A program made the translations under genes and the position numbers. Under the pieces are notes generated by a model. The model did not search any database, was not told where the DNA came from, and saw nothing but the letters and a program-made list of their open reading frames with translations. From Butyrivibrio sp. (GTDB lineage Bacteria > Bacillota > Clostridia > Lachnospirales > Lachnospiraceae), in contig JAILMY010000136.1 of NCBI GenBank assembly GCA_024692165.1, forward strand, positions 1 to 35,369: 35,369 nt of DNA, written 5' to 3'. Shown one piece after another: positions 6,338-16,225 of the stretch (its first letter is position 1; every line of letters begins with the position of its first letter).

Positions 6338-8803
6338 TTAGTTTTTAAATTCATCCAGCACTGCCGTGTACATATTTTCGTCGGTTATGCCCTCATCGCT
6401 TCTTAGCTTGCAGCCTATGCGGATCTTGACTGTTATGTCATTACCTTCAATCTTTTTAATATCTTCAAGCTTTGTCCTGAGTTCTTCAATCAAAGTGTTT
6501 ATCTCTTCAGGTTTGGTATCATCTGTCACAACAGCAAAGTCAGAACCAATGCATTTAGCTACAGCGCATTTTCCTTCCGTAACATCAACGATAATCTCTG
6601 CAGCTCGCTTAAGAAGCTTGTTTCCAAAACCATCACCGAAATCTTCGACTATACGATGATGATTTTCGTTACGAAGTATAAGAAGCGCAAAGTCTGTTTT
6701 CTTGGTAGCATAGTTATGTGTAAAGGTCCTGGTAACATCTGCCAGGGCTGAGACATTCATAAGTCCTGTAACAGGATCCAGCCTTCGTTCATTGTACAGT
6801 TTGTCCAGATATGAAAGCTGCTCATCCACATCTATACAATGCCCAATAAGACCGATGATCTGACCATTATCATAAATAGGTCTTTTATCGCTCATAATAT
6901 TATGGGCGATACCATTTACAATACATTGCCCCTGACTCCTCTTCAAAAAGATTCCCTTGTTCAGCACCTCAAGTTCGCCTTCCTCAAGGGCTTTTTCATC
7001 CATGAACCATCCCATATCCTCATCTCTTTTTCCGAGAATATCCTCAATCTTCACATCAAGGAAATCAAGATATGCTTTACTGGCGCCCAGATATCTGCGA
7101 TCAGTGTCTTTCCAGAAAAACTTTATGGACGAATCTGCAACAATGCCTTCAAACAGCTTGGCCTGCACGTCAGCATTCTTATTTGTAAGACCATAGTCCT
7201 CAGGATTATGAACATGGTTATTACTCGAAAGGAAGCGCTGGGCATCATCGGTTGTTGCCTTGGTGCAGATCAGGTACTCTTTTTCTGCAGAACCCGGCAC
7301 CATCATGACACTCATTTCTCTCCACCTGTAATTTCCGTCCTTTTGCTTGAACTTAAAGATATTCTCAATGAATCCTTTTCCGGAAGCAGCAATCCTTTTC
7401 TTAAAAGTAGAACTATCACTGAACGCATTAAATTTTTCCCTGTCACTGGGTGCAATGCACTCATTGGCAAGTCTTTCTAATTTCTTCTGCAGGTTATTTG
7501 TGTCACCATCAGTTACGACATATTTATCCTTACCAATCAAAGGCTCAATAGTCTGTTTCTCTATATTGACAAGCATAACTGTCTCAAAGAGATGGTTCAG
7601 CTCCCTGAGCTTTCCTCCAACACTTGTCTTGGTCTTAAAGTCACTGTCTATGGAAATATTCCTGATAGAACCCTTGATCAGGTGCTTGCCTTCCCATTCC
7701 GCCAGTTCTTCTCCCTGGAAGCACAAAATGTTACCGTCGAAAGTATAATAGAAGGTCTCACGATTCTTGGTGCTTTCGATAGTATTGGCATACTCACGGT
7801 ACTTCTGTATCAAAGGAGAATTGGTATGATACACAAGCTCATCCAGTTCTTCCAAAGTATACTCCGATGAAACAATCTGCCTTTGATATGCTTTATTCAT
7901 GAAGAGAGTGCGGAAATTCTCACCATCATCTTCTATGATTTCCAATGGCTCCTCGGTATATCTTGCGCTAAAGCTGGCCTTCTGATAGTAATGACGCAAC
8001 TTTCTGGGTTCTATTGTTATGCCGGTTCTGGCAATATGATCAAAAAACTCATCCAGCGGCATGGGCTTACCATAGAAATAGCCCTGAAGTTTGCCACAGC
8101 CTATGGAATAAAGAAAATCTACCTGCTCAGCTGTTTCAACGCCCTCTGCCAGGGTCTTGACTCCGATATCCTTAGCCATTGATATGGCAGAAGTCATGAT
8201 AGACTGAGATTTTTCGGTAAAAGAGGACAAGAACTCCATATCCATCTTGACAGTATCAAACTGATAATCCTTAAGAAGGTTCAAAGAAGAATATCCGCTT
8301 CCAAAATCGTCCATCCAGATTTCAAATCCTGCATTTCTGAAACTCTCAATAATTCTTTCCATGAGAAGAGCATCAGAAACAATCATGCTCTCTGTTATCT
8401 CGATATGAAGGTAATCCCTAGGAATGCTATATTTTTCAATGGCATCCTCTACAACCTTAAGCATGTCGGCAGTTTCAAAATCCAATCTGGAGAAATTAAC
8501 AGATACCGGAACAGCCTCAAGGTTATCATTTAATCTCTTCGAAATATCGGAGCAGACCTTTTCAACAACAAAGCAGTCCAGCTTATGAATCTGCTTGCTG
8601 TCCTCCAACGCTCCAATGAATTTATCCGGGGAAAGAAGTCTGTGAACCGGATCCTTCCATCTTGCCAAAGATTCAGCTCCGCAGAGCTGTCCAGTAAGCG
8701 TGCGAATAACAGGCTGGTAATAGACCTCAATCCAGCCCTCCTTGATGGCAGCATCAATGTTTTTTACCACATATTCAGTTATCTGGCTATTTTCATTTTT
8801 CAT
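6338..8803 (-). CDS. Cyclic-di-GMP signalling protein: N-terminal EAL, central PAS-like region, C-terminal degenerate GGDEF
   Basis: GAESLARW, ITESMIV, DDFGSGYSSL, LAEGVET (EAL); FFWKDTDRRYLGASKAYLDFL (PAS); DPVTGLMN...CIGSDFAVV (degenerate GGDEF). Confidence 0.9.
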   Translation of the reverse strand: MKNENSQITEYVVKNIDAAIKEGWIEVYYQPVIRTLTGQLCGAESLARWKDPVHRLLSPDKFIGALEDSKQIHKLDCFVVEKVCSDISKRLNDNLEAVPVSVNFSRLDFETADMLKVVEDAIEKYSIPRDYLHIEITESMIVSDALLMERIIESFRNAGFEIWMDDFGSGYSSLNLLKDYQFDTVKMDMEFLSSFTEKSQSIMTSAISMAKDIGVKTLAEGVETAEQVDFLYSIGCGKLQGYFYGKPMPLDEFFDHIARTGITIEPRKLRHYYQKASFSARYTEEPLEIIEDDGENFRTLFMNKAYQRQIVSSEYTLEELDELVYHTNSPLIQKYREYANTIESTKNRETFYYTFDGNILCFQGEELAEWEGKHLIKGSIRNISIDSDFKTKTSVGGKLRELNHLFETVMLVNIEKQTIEPLIGKDKYVVTDGDTNNLQKKLERLANECIAPSDREKFNAFSDSSTFKKRIAASGKGFIENIFKFKQKDGNYRWREMSVMMVPGSAEKEYLICTKATTDDAQRFLSSNNHVHNPEDYGLTNKNADVQAKLFEGIVADSSIKFFWKDTDRRYLGASKAYLDFLDVKIEDILGKRDEDMGWFMDEKALEEGELEVLNKGIFLKRSQGQCIVNGIAHNIMSDKRPIYDNGQIIGLIGHCIDVDEQLSYLDKLYNERRLDPVTGLMNVSALADVTRTFTHNYATKKTDFALLILRNENHHRIVEDFGDGFGNKLLKRAAEIIVDVTEGKCAVAKCIGSDFAVVTDDTKPEEINTLIEELRTKLEDIKKIEGNDITVKIRIGCKLRSDEGITDENMYTAVLDEFKN

Positions 8804-8943
8804 TCGTAAGCCCTATAACCTCATCTTATTTATTCGAAAACTCTGTGGAATAAACATAGAAAACACGATATAGTAATTCCAATATAAGTTTACTATATTT
8901 AGCACGATACAATTATTAAATTGTGATAAATTATGTCTTAATA

Positions 8944-9012
8944 TTCGTGGGAAGGTTTCCAACTCCCCGAGATGAAATAGGCGGGCTGCCACAATCCGTC
9001 CCTGGGATTGGT
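8944..9012 (-). ncRNA. Possible structured RNA/5' leader upstream of the EAL gene
   Basis: Minus strand CAATCC-CAGGGAC-GGATTG hairpin and GGGGAG...CTTCCC hairpin in GC-rich sequence inside an AT-rich intergenic region. Confidence 0.3.
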
Positions 9013-9018
9013 ATAGAT

Positions 9019-10869
9019 TTATTTTCCGCTCATTAGAATCTTTTTGACAGTTATTATATTATCCCTGTCGCTCTGCTTATAGTCCACGTTCCTGCCGGTG
9101 ATGGCGTTCTCGTAGTCTGAAAGTTCATCCAGATCATCCCAGGGGATGAGACATGCGTGAAGTTTATTTGCCGGATCCTTGGTGATCCTGGTCTTCCCGT
9201 CCTGCTTGTACATTTCGGCCCGCTTATCTTTTTCCTCATCACTCATGGTTGAATAACCCATGGAGAAATGGAAGGCGCACCATCTGTGGTGCTCGGACTT
9301 AGCCAGGTTCTCCAGCTTCTCTCCGTCAATAGTTAAATCTTTTCCGATAAATCCAAGGCGCTGGAACAGTGTCTGCAGATAGTCCGCGCTGGCTCTGCAG
9401 CTCATGCGGCTGAAGTAGTCGCATTCTGCCCACTGTTTATCTATACTTCCATCATCGCCGCAGTAGTAGTGATTGATTTCCATTGCCAGCTGGTCCATCT
9501 TGCCGGTGTAGAGAATGTCTGCGTCATAAATGGCGCTCTTTTTCCTCTCCTTGCCTACCCGGTAGCAATATACTCTGTCCTTAAGGCACTGGTAGATGGG
9601 CATTGAGATTCCTCTCTCTCTGAGAATCTCCTGAAATCCATAGGCAATCTCTCTGCCTGTCTTCTCATCTCCCACCGCCACAACGATGTATTTCAGCGAC
9701 TTTGCATGTTCCATCACATATTCCGTGGCGCTGATGCTTCGGCCATCGGAGGATGAAAAATCGATGTTATAGTTATCAAGCATTGACTGATAGCGCATCT
9801 TAAACAGGCCATTGGTCTCATCAAGAGCTGAGTCAAAGACCTTTACGTGGAAATTACTGCCCTCGAACTGTCCGTTTGCCACCAGCTTACGAAGAACCTC
9901 CTGCCCCAGGTGGCCAAATCCCACCAGAAGACACTCTGCATCCGCAGTTGCCCTATAGTTTTCGTCAAATGTAATTGCGTTACACAATGGATATTTCTGT
10001 AAAAGAACTCTCGCCACCAGCTCTGCTCTGTCAAAGACCTTTACGGAGCCGTAGCCGTATCTCTCTGAAGTATTAAAAAAGACTTCACCCTGAGTTTCTT
10101 CTCTTCCAAGCATCACAAGCTTGGTCTGCTCGGGCTTTATGCCGCAGTCCTCCAGGGTTTTAAGGAGCATTCTGGCATAGGAGATATTGGAGTCCACATC
10201 ATCCGCCAGGGCGTTAAGTCTAATGGAGCCGCTACCTTTTTTTACAGATAAGCGCTTTAAGAATTTGGGTCTGACCTTTGTTGCTATCTCATCTGTGTAT
10301 AGCATTCCGCCTAGAGCCCTTATATCCGCTTCTCTTGAGGATGAATCAGAAACGTAGACCACTGAGACCTTCTTGTTTGTAGCCAGCTTTTTGCCAAATT
10401 CAATGGCGTTGTCATCAGTACCGTAGATAAGCTCAATATCATGGATTCTAAAGAGCCAGGCTCTGAGCCTGTTGATGGCATTTTTGCCGAGGGTTGTCAC
10501 CACGGCACTTACCAAAGCATAGTAGCCAAAGAAATGGATTACCCAGAAAACCAGTATCCAGCCCGGTGCTCCATCCACAAGCTTGGAGAAGTCGTCCACT
10601 CTGTTGACACCGCCGAACATCCTGACGATATCGATCATGGTGCGGAGGATTGCAACAGGGCTAAAGCCCACCACAAAGGCATTAATGCTGCCGTATATAA
10701 AAATTCCTCCAAGGATAGCCACAGTAAAGGCTATTCCCGACCATTTCTCCCTATTGTCCGCATCCAGCGCCAGGTAACTTATAAGTGCCAGAAACAGCGC
10801 TGCTGATAATGCGATTACTGCTAAACTTTGTGCCCAAACCATACAAAACTCCCACAGGACCGCTCCCAA
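9019..10869 (-). CDS. Membrane protein with about 3 N-terminal TM helices, two TrkA-N/RCK-like Rossmann segments and a C-terminal RyR domain
   Basis: TM helices; IELIYGTDDNAIEFGKKL and CLLVGFGHLGQEVLRKL; C-terminal LENLAKSEHHRWCAFHF...KLHACLIPWDDLDELS resembles the RyR domain. Confidence 0.8.
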   Translation of the reverse strand: MGAVLWEFCMVWAQSLAVIALSAALFLALISYLALDADNREKWSGIAFTVAILGGIFIYGSINAFVVGFSPVAILRTMIDIVRMFGGVNRVDDFSKLVDGAPGWILVFWVIHFFGYYALVSAVVTTLGKNAINRLRAWLFRIHDIELIYGTDDNAIEFGKKLATNKKVSVVYVSDSSSREADIRALGGMLYTDEIATKVRPKFLKRLSVKKGSGSIRLNALADDVDSNISYARMLLKTLEDCGIKPEQTKLVMLGREETQGEVFFNTSERYGYGSVKVFDRAELVARVLLQKYPLCNAITFDENYRATADAECLLVGFGHLGQEVLRKLVANGQFEGSNFHVKVFDSALDETNGLFKMRYQSMLDNYNIDFSSSDGRSISATEYVMEHAKSLKYIVVAVGDEKTGREIAYGFQEILRERGISMPIYQCLKDRVYCYRVGKERKKSAIYDADILYTGKMDQLAMEINHYYCGDDGSIDKQWAECDYFSRMSCRASADYLQTLFQRLGFIGKDLTIDGEKLENLAKSEHHRWCAFHFSMGYSTMSDEEKDKRAEMYKQDGKTRITKDPANKLHACLIPWDDLDELSDYENAITGRNVDYKQSDRDNIITVKKILMSGK

Positions 10870-10902
10870 AGTCCTAAATTCTTTTTCTCTCGAATAAATA
10901 AA

Positions 10903-11895
10903 TCAATCTTCGATGCCCAGCTGCTTTCTGCACTCGGTATTAAACATTTCCAGAACATTGTCCGGCCCGATGATCTTTACCAGGCCGCCCATGGCAAATA
11001 CCCAGCCAAAGAACTGCCCGCTTATCATGACCGTAACTCTTGTATCGGACCAGCCCTCCTCGCCTGAGGGTTTAATGGGAATGTCTTTTCCGAATCTGTC
11101 GATGACAATTCCCACCATATCATTTTTGAACCTGAGATTAACAGGTACCCCTGCTGCCTTTCCGAACATGCCAAAATTCATGTTGATATAGCTGGCCATG
11201 TCGATGGCTTCAAAGACATCCCTTCCCTCTCTCTTTTTGTCCACGATGGTGAGATCTCTGATCTTGTCTACCCTGAAGTGCTTTATCTTGGCTTCCTCAG
11301 TGTCATAGGCAATAAGGTAGTAGTTTTCATCATCCCAGGTCAGTGCCCAGGGGCTTTCCTCGTAGAGCCCCTCCCTCCTTGGCACCAGCTCTTTTTTCAG
11401 GTTCCAGGTAAGATACTCAAAGGTTATCTGCTTGTTACCAAGAATGGCTGTGTGGAGCTCATCGACTATGTAGTAGATACTCTCATTCATAGTCTTGACC
11501 CTGCCCTGAACCTCCACCTGACGCCTTAGCTCTTTTGCCTGATATTCACTGACAAGACCGGTTATCTTATCAATGAGCTCGTCAGACTTTTTGGCGGTGA
11601 TGAATTTGGAGGACTGGACCGCGTCCACAAGGAGCTTAAGTTCAGCCATTTCAAACTGCCTTGCTCCTAAGTGGTAGTAGTAACTACGCCCCTCCTGCTC
11701 CATGATAATGTCAACACCCAGACCACGAAGAGCCTCTATGTCGTCATAGATACTCTTTCTGTCCGCCTCAATGCCATATTCTTCCAGGTGCGAAAGTATC
11801 TCAGGCATAGTGAGGTAGTGCTCATCATCAGTATATTTGGTCATTATCTGGTTGAGATAATACAGTTTCAGCTTTTGATTTGCACCCCGTGCCAT
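10903..11895 (-). CDS. HTH + WYL-domain transcriptional regulator
   Basis: DRKSIYDDIEALRGLGVDII (HTH), SPWALTWDDENYYLIAYDTEEAKIKHFRVDKI (WYL core and WCX-like C-terminus). Confidence 0.92.
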   Translation of the reverse strand: MARGANQKLKLYYLNQIMTKYTDDEHYLTMPEILSHLEEYGIEADRKSIYDDIEALRGLGVDIIMEQEGRSYYYHLGARQFEMAELKLLVDAVQSSKFITAKKSDELIDKITGLVSEYQAKELRRQVEVQGRVKTMNESIYYIVDELHTAILGNKQITFEYLTWNLKKELVPRREGLYEESPWALTWDDENYYLIAYDTEEAKIKHFRVDKIRDLTIVDKKREGRDVFEAIDMASYINMNFGMFGKAAGVPVNLRFKNDMVGIVIDRFGKDIPIKPSGEEGWSDTRVTVMISGQFFGWVFAMGGLVKIIGPDNVLEMFNTECRKQLGIED

Positions 11896-11957
11896 TTTTG
11901 CCTCCTTGCCTGAATAATACGCGCATAACGGATTGCTCCGCTACACTCCCACAATCC

Positions 11958-13979
11958 TTACATGCGCTCAAAGACCGGCATGTAGTCTATTGGAGCGTCC
12001 ACCTTCACAGTCTGTCCGCCTTCGAAGGTAGTGCCATCACTTGTAAGCTTCCACTGTCCCTTAGGAAGGTAAACTTCTCTCTCAAACTCATCAAGATGAA
12101 GAATAGGCGCTACAAGGTACTTGTCACCGAACATGAACTGATCCTGAAGGTTCCAGCACTTCTCATCCTCAGGGAACTCATAGAACATTCCTCTCATAAG
12201 AGGTGAACCGTTCTCTGATGCTTCCTTGTAAAGAACTGCAATATAAGGCTTTAAGCTGATTCTGAGGTCATAATATTTCTTCATGATCTTGAAGTTGTCA
12301 TCGCCATAGCTCCACATCTCGTTGTCCTGGCCTGTGTGAAGATATCCGCCGCCCCAGTCTCTGTCGTCAAGAGCAGGGATATTGTAAGGGCCTCTGTCAC
12401 CGTGCAGTCTGAACACTGCAGTAAATACCGCAAACTGATACCATCTGATAAGGAGCTGCCTGAAGTCAGGGTCCTCCACATCATCTGTCATGAAACCACC
12501 GATATCTGTATTCCACCATGGAATACCTGCTATACCCATGTTAATACCGCACTGGATCTGATCCTGAAGTGACTCGAAAGTACTTGGAACATCTCCTGAC
12601 CATACAACATTTCCATACTTCTGGCTGCCTGCCCATGCACATCTAAGAAGGTTAACAACGCCTCCCTTTCCCATATCCTTCATCTTGTCAAAAAAGACTC
12701 TTGAATACATCTGTGGGTACATGTTGCTTATCTCAAGTGCTGCCCCATCGCTGTAGCGGAAATTATCAAAATCATATACGCCGTAATCAGGCTCTGAGTT
12801 ATCAAGCCAGAAGCCATCGATTCCAAGGTCATAGTAGTTCTTCTTGCAGACTTCCCATACATACTCTCTTGTCTTTGGATTGAAGCAGTCTATCTCTACG
12901 CAGTCTCCCTGGTAATCGTAGGTCTGAAGCGCACCTCTCTCAGTTCTGATAAGAAGGCCCTTCTCCAGCATTGGGTAAAAATTCTCACTTCTTCTGTCAA
13001 CTGATGGCCATACTGAAACCACAACTCTGATGCCCATGCTGTGAAGCTCATCAACCATAGCCTTTGGATCAGGCCAGTAGGTCTTGTCAAACTTCCAGTC
13101 GCCCTGAACTGTCCAGTGGAAGAAGTCGATGATGATCTGATTGATCTTAATTCCAAGTTCCTTGTACTTACGTGCGATTGAAAGAACCTCATCCTGGGTA
13201 CGATAGCGAAGCTTGCACTGCCAAAGTCCCATTAGTTCTTCAGGGTATTCACCTGCGCGGCCTGTTACAGCTGTATAGTTTTCAACAATCTTTTTGGGAG
13301 TATCTGCCACAGTGAGCCAGTAGTCCATATCCTTAACGGACTTCATATCCCAGAGGGTTAAGTTGTTGCCGAAGGTAACCTGTCCAACTCCAGGATTGTT
13401 CCAGAGCATACCATACATAAGGTTTGATACATAGAAAGGAACAGATATCTGTGAATTTCTCTGGGCAAGTTCCAAAGTGCAGCCCTTAAGATCCATCTCC
13501 TGCTGCTGGTACTGTCCCATACCAAAGATTTTCTCTCCCTTATTACTCTCAAAACGAACCTGCAATGCGTAGTTATTACCGCCGCAAAGGCCTTTCCACT
13601 GTCTGTTCACAACCTTAAGGCATCTGCTCTCCTTGGAGATAGTGCCGCCGTAGCTTCTGAAGTACTCACGTAAAAAGAGCTTGTCATCTCTGTAAAAAGA
13701 GATTACGCCGGCATAGTTTACCTCTGCCTTAATGCGTCCGTTGGTGATGCTTGCCCAGGTGTTCTCGAAGATGCCATCGCCGGTCTTCTCCTTTACCTGG
13801 TAGGTCTTAACGTCGCACTTACTCTTTTCTGCCTTTTCTGTGAGAGCCCAGCATCTGTCTGTAAGCTCTGTATTCATGGTAGCTCTGACTCTTAAAGAGT
13901 CCTTGCCCCATCCTTCAATTAAAAGTGTCTCGCCCTGTCTGCAACATACAAGCGCATTTTCTCTAACTTCAAATTCCAT
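11958..13979 (-). CDS. Glycoside hydrolase family 31 (alpha-glucosidase/alpha-xylosidase-like)
   Basis: GIDGFWLDNSEPD nucleophile motif; VVWSGDVPSTFESLQDQIQCGINMGIAGIPWWNTDIGGF. Confidence 0.93.
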   Translation of the reverse strand: MEFEVRENALVCCRQGETLLIEGWGKDSLRVRATMNTELTDRCWALTEKAEKSKCDVKTYQVKEKTGDGIFENTWASITNGRIKAEVNYAGVISFYRDDKLFLREYFRSYGGTISKESRCLKVVNRQWKGLCGGNNYALQVRFESNKGEKIFGMGQYQQQEMDLKGCTLELAQRNSQISVPFYVSNLMYGMLWNNPGVGQVTFGNNLTLWDMKSVKDMDYWLTVADTPKKIVENYTAVTGRAGEYPEELMGLWQCKLRYRTQDEVLSIARKYKELGIKINQIIIDFFHWTVQGDWKFDKTYWPDPKAMVDELHSMGIRVVVSVWPSVDRRSENFYPMLEKGLLIRTERGALQTYDYQGDCVEIDCFNPKTREYVWEVCKKNYYDLGIDGFWLDNSEPDYGVYDFDNFRYSDGAALEISNMYPQMYSRVFFDKMKDMGKGGVVNLLRCAWAGSQKYGNVVWSGDVPSTFESLQDQIQCGINMGIAGIPWWNTDIGGFMTDDVEDPDFRQLLIRWYQFAVFTAVFRLHGDRGPYNIPALDDRDWGGGYLHTGQDNEMWSYGDDNFKIMKKYYDLRISLKPYIAVLYKEASENGSPLMRGMFYEFPEDEKCWNLQDQFMFGDKYLVAPILHLDEFEREVYLPKGQWKLTSDGTTFEGGQTVKVDAPIDYMPVFERM

Positions 13980-14092
13980 TTGTTTTTCCTCCGAATTCTA
14001 ATCAAATATTAACAAGTATCATTCATTGGAATCAGCTAATGAACCCACATATTACTCTCCTTTGTATTCTAAAATCTATGCACACGCGCCTT

Positions 14093-16156
14093 TTATATCC
14101 TCATCGCAACCTCGTAAGCTCTCCAGATAACTGTCCGAAGATTCCCCACTTCTTTGCAGTCCCCGACATAGTCCATGTTGCTCTCCCTCTCGTTTGGGGG
14201 CACAACAGGAGCCGGAATATATCCGGCACTGCTGATGACGCTGTCGCATTCTATTGTAAACTCCTTACCATCCTTGTCGGTGCAGACTATGCAGTCTTCC
14301 CACACCTCTTTCAGGGTGGATTCCAGATAGATCGGTACTTTATAAAGATCAAACCACTCTCTTAAGTATGAGCTGTTGGCAAGGCACACGCCCTTCTGGG
14401 CGATAATGTCATCCTTCATCTCAACGATCACAGGCTCTTTTTCCAAAAGGGCCAGCTCGTAGGCTATTTCGCACCCTGTAAGGCCTCCGCCCACAACTGC
14501 CACCTTCTGTCCCACTTCTTTTCCAAGAAGAAACTCCGTGGCCTCTATCATGAGGTCATGACCGGGAACAGAGCTAAGGATCCTGGGTTTGGCACCGGTG
14601 GCTATGATAATGTCACTCTTTCCGAACTGCTTAACATCCTTGACCTCGGTATTGTAATGGATCTCAATATCCAAAAGATCCATCTGCCTCCTGTACCAGG
14701 CGAGCAGTGCTCTCATGTTGCACTTATAGGACTCTGAGCTGGCTGCGATAAGGGTTCCTCCCAGCCTGTCGGTCTTCTCATAAATAACAGGTTCATGCCC
14801 TCTTAGCTTAAGAACTCTTGCAGTCTCCATTCCGCCGACTCCGCCGCCGATGATGATAACCTTCTCAGGACGTATGGCCGGTCTGATATGGTGCTTGTCC
14901 TTCTGCATTGTCTCAGGATTTATGGCACATCTTGCCAGATGAAGCGAATCATAAAGATCCTGATCATTGGGAACGCCCTTGTAATGGCACATATTAAAGC
15001 AGCCGTTGTGGCACTGAATGCAGGGTCTTATGTCATCCTCTTCATCATTCATGAGCTTGGTGATCCACTGCGGATCAGCCAAAAACTGCCTTGCAAAGCC
15101 TGCTCCGTCCAGAGTTCCGTCGGCGATGGAATCCGCCGCCACCTCAGGATTAAGTTTTCCGGCACATACCACGGGAATATCCACGTATTTCTTCAAATTC
15201 TGAACATCAGCCAGATTACAGTTCTCCGGCATATAAATTGGCGGATGAGCCCAGTACCAGGCATCATAGGTGCCGTTGTCGCAGTTTAGCATGTCATAGC
15301 CCGCATTCTGCAGGTACCTGGCAGCCTTTTTTGACTCTTCAAAATCTCTTCCGACTTCGTCGTAGTCCTCCCCCGGCATAGCTCCCTGTCTGAAGCCTCT
15401 GGTCTTGGATACAACACTGTAACGAAGAGACACCGGAAAATCTTTTCCGCAGGTCCTCTTGATTTCCTGAACTATCTCAACTGCAAAGCGGTATCTGTTC
15501 TCGAAGCTGCCGCCGTATTCATCCCGTCTTTTGTTGACATAGGGAAGGGTAAACTGGTCCAGAAGATATCCCTCGTGAACCGCATGGACCTCCACACCGT
15601 CCACTCCGGCATCCTGTAAAAGCTTCGCACACTTGCCAAAGCTGATCACGTATTCCCTGATTTCTTCCTTCGTCATCTCCCTTGATGGCACCTTGTCTGA
15701 CCATCTGTTGGGAGCTTCACTGGCTGATGCCGTGATCTTGTCCAGATCCATGAAGGGCTTGGATAGTACCCTAAGGGTCTTATTGGTATATAGGGTCTCC
15801 ATCATGGGACTTATGGTAAAAGACCTGCCGAAGCCCGCCGTGAGCTGCACAAAGAGTTTCGCTCCTGTCCTGTGAAACTCCGGCATCCATTTTGCCAGAT
15901 CCTGATACATTTTCTTGTTCTTATGAAGCCACTGCCCAAACATTGGGTTATAAACAGGCTGGCAACCGGGAAGAATAAGGCCCACGTTATTTTTGGCCAC
16001 TTCCAGAATGAAGTCTGCGCCGGCCTTGTCAAAGTGATTCCTTTCCATCCAGCCAAAAAGATCTGTTCCACCCATGGAAGTCATGACAATCCTGTTTTTT
16101 ATGGTAAGATTGCCGATTTTCCACGGTGTAAATAAAGGCTCAAAAACTTTATCCAT
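14093..16156 (-). CDS. NADH:flavin oxidoreductase (old yellow enzyme / 2,4-dienoyl-CoA reductase / BaiCD-like, Fe-S)
   Basis: FEPLFTPWKIGNLTIKNRIVMTSM; GVDGVEVHAVHEGYLLDQF; CIQCHNGCFNMC; IIIGGGVGGMETARVL FAD/NAD region. Confidence 0.92.
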   Translation of the reverse strand: MDKVFEPLFTPWKIGNLTIKNRIVMTSMGGTDLFGWMERNHFDKAGADFILEVAKNNVGLILPGCQPVYNPMFGQWLHKNKKMYQDLAKWMPEFHRTGAKLFVQLTAGFGRSFTISPMMETLYTNKTLRVLSKPFMDLDKITASASEAPNRWSDKVPSREMTKEEIREYVISFGKCAKLLQDAGVDGVEVHAVHEGYLLDQFTLPYVNKRRDEYGGSFENRYRFAVEIVQEIKRTCGKDFPVSLRYSVVSKTRGFRQGAMPGEDYDEVGRDFEESKKAARYLQNAGYDMLNCDNGTYDAWYWAHPPIYMPENCNLADVQNLKKYVDIPVVCAGKLNPEVAADSIADGTLDGAGFARQFLADPQWITKLMNDEEDDIRPCIQCHNGCFNMCHYKGVPNDQDLYDSLHLARCAINPETMQKDKHHIRPAIRPEKVIIIGGGVGGMETARVLKLRGHEPVIYEKTDRLGGTLIAASSESYKCNMRALLAWYRRQMDLLDIEIHYNTEVKDVKQFGKSDIIIATGAKPRILSSVPGHDLMIEATEFLLGKEVGQKVAVVGGGLTGCEIAYELALLEKEPVIVEMKDDIIAQKGVCLANSSYLREWFDLYKVPIYLESTLKEVWEDCIVCTDKDGKEFTIECDSVISSAGYIPAPVVPPNERESNMDYVGDCKEVGNLRTVIWRAYEVAMRI

Positions 16157-16225
16157 TTCTGCTCCTGAATATCAAAGTTAATTAATTCACACTATTTCTA
16201 TTTTACATCATAATCCTCTTTAATA

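Noticed and set aside
6839-7748. Plus-strand ORFs (213 and 133 aa) inside the EAL/PAS gene
   Set aside because: Antisense to a strongly conserved coding frame
10583-11529. Plus-strand ORFs opposite the RyR and WYL genes as an antitoxin-like gene
   Set aside because: Antisense artefacts with no RBS and no recognisable domains
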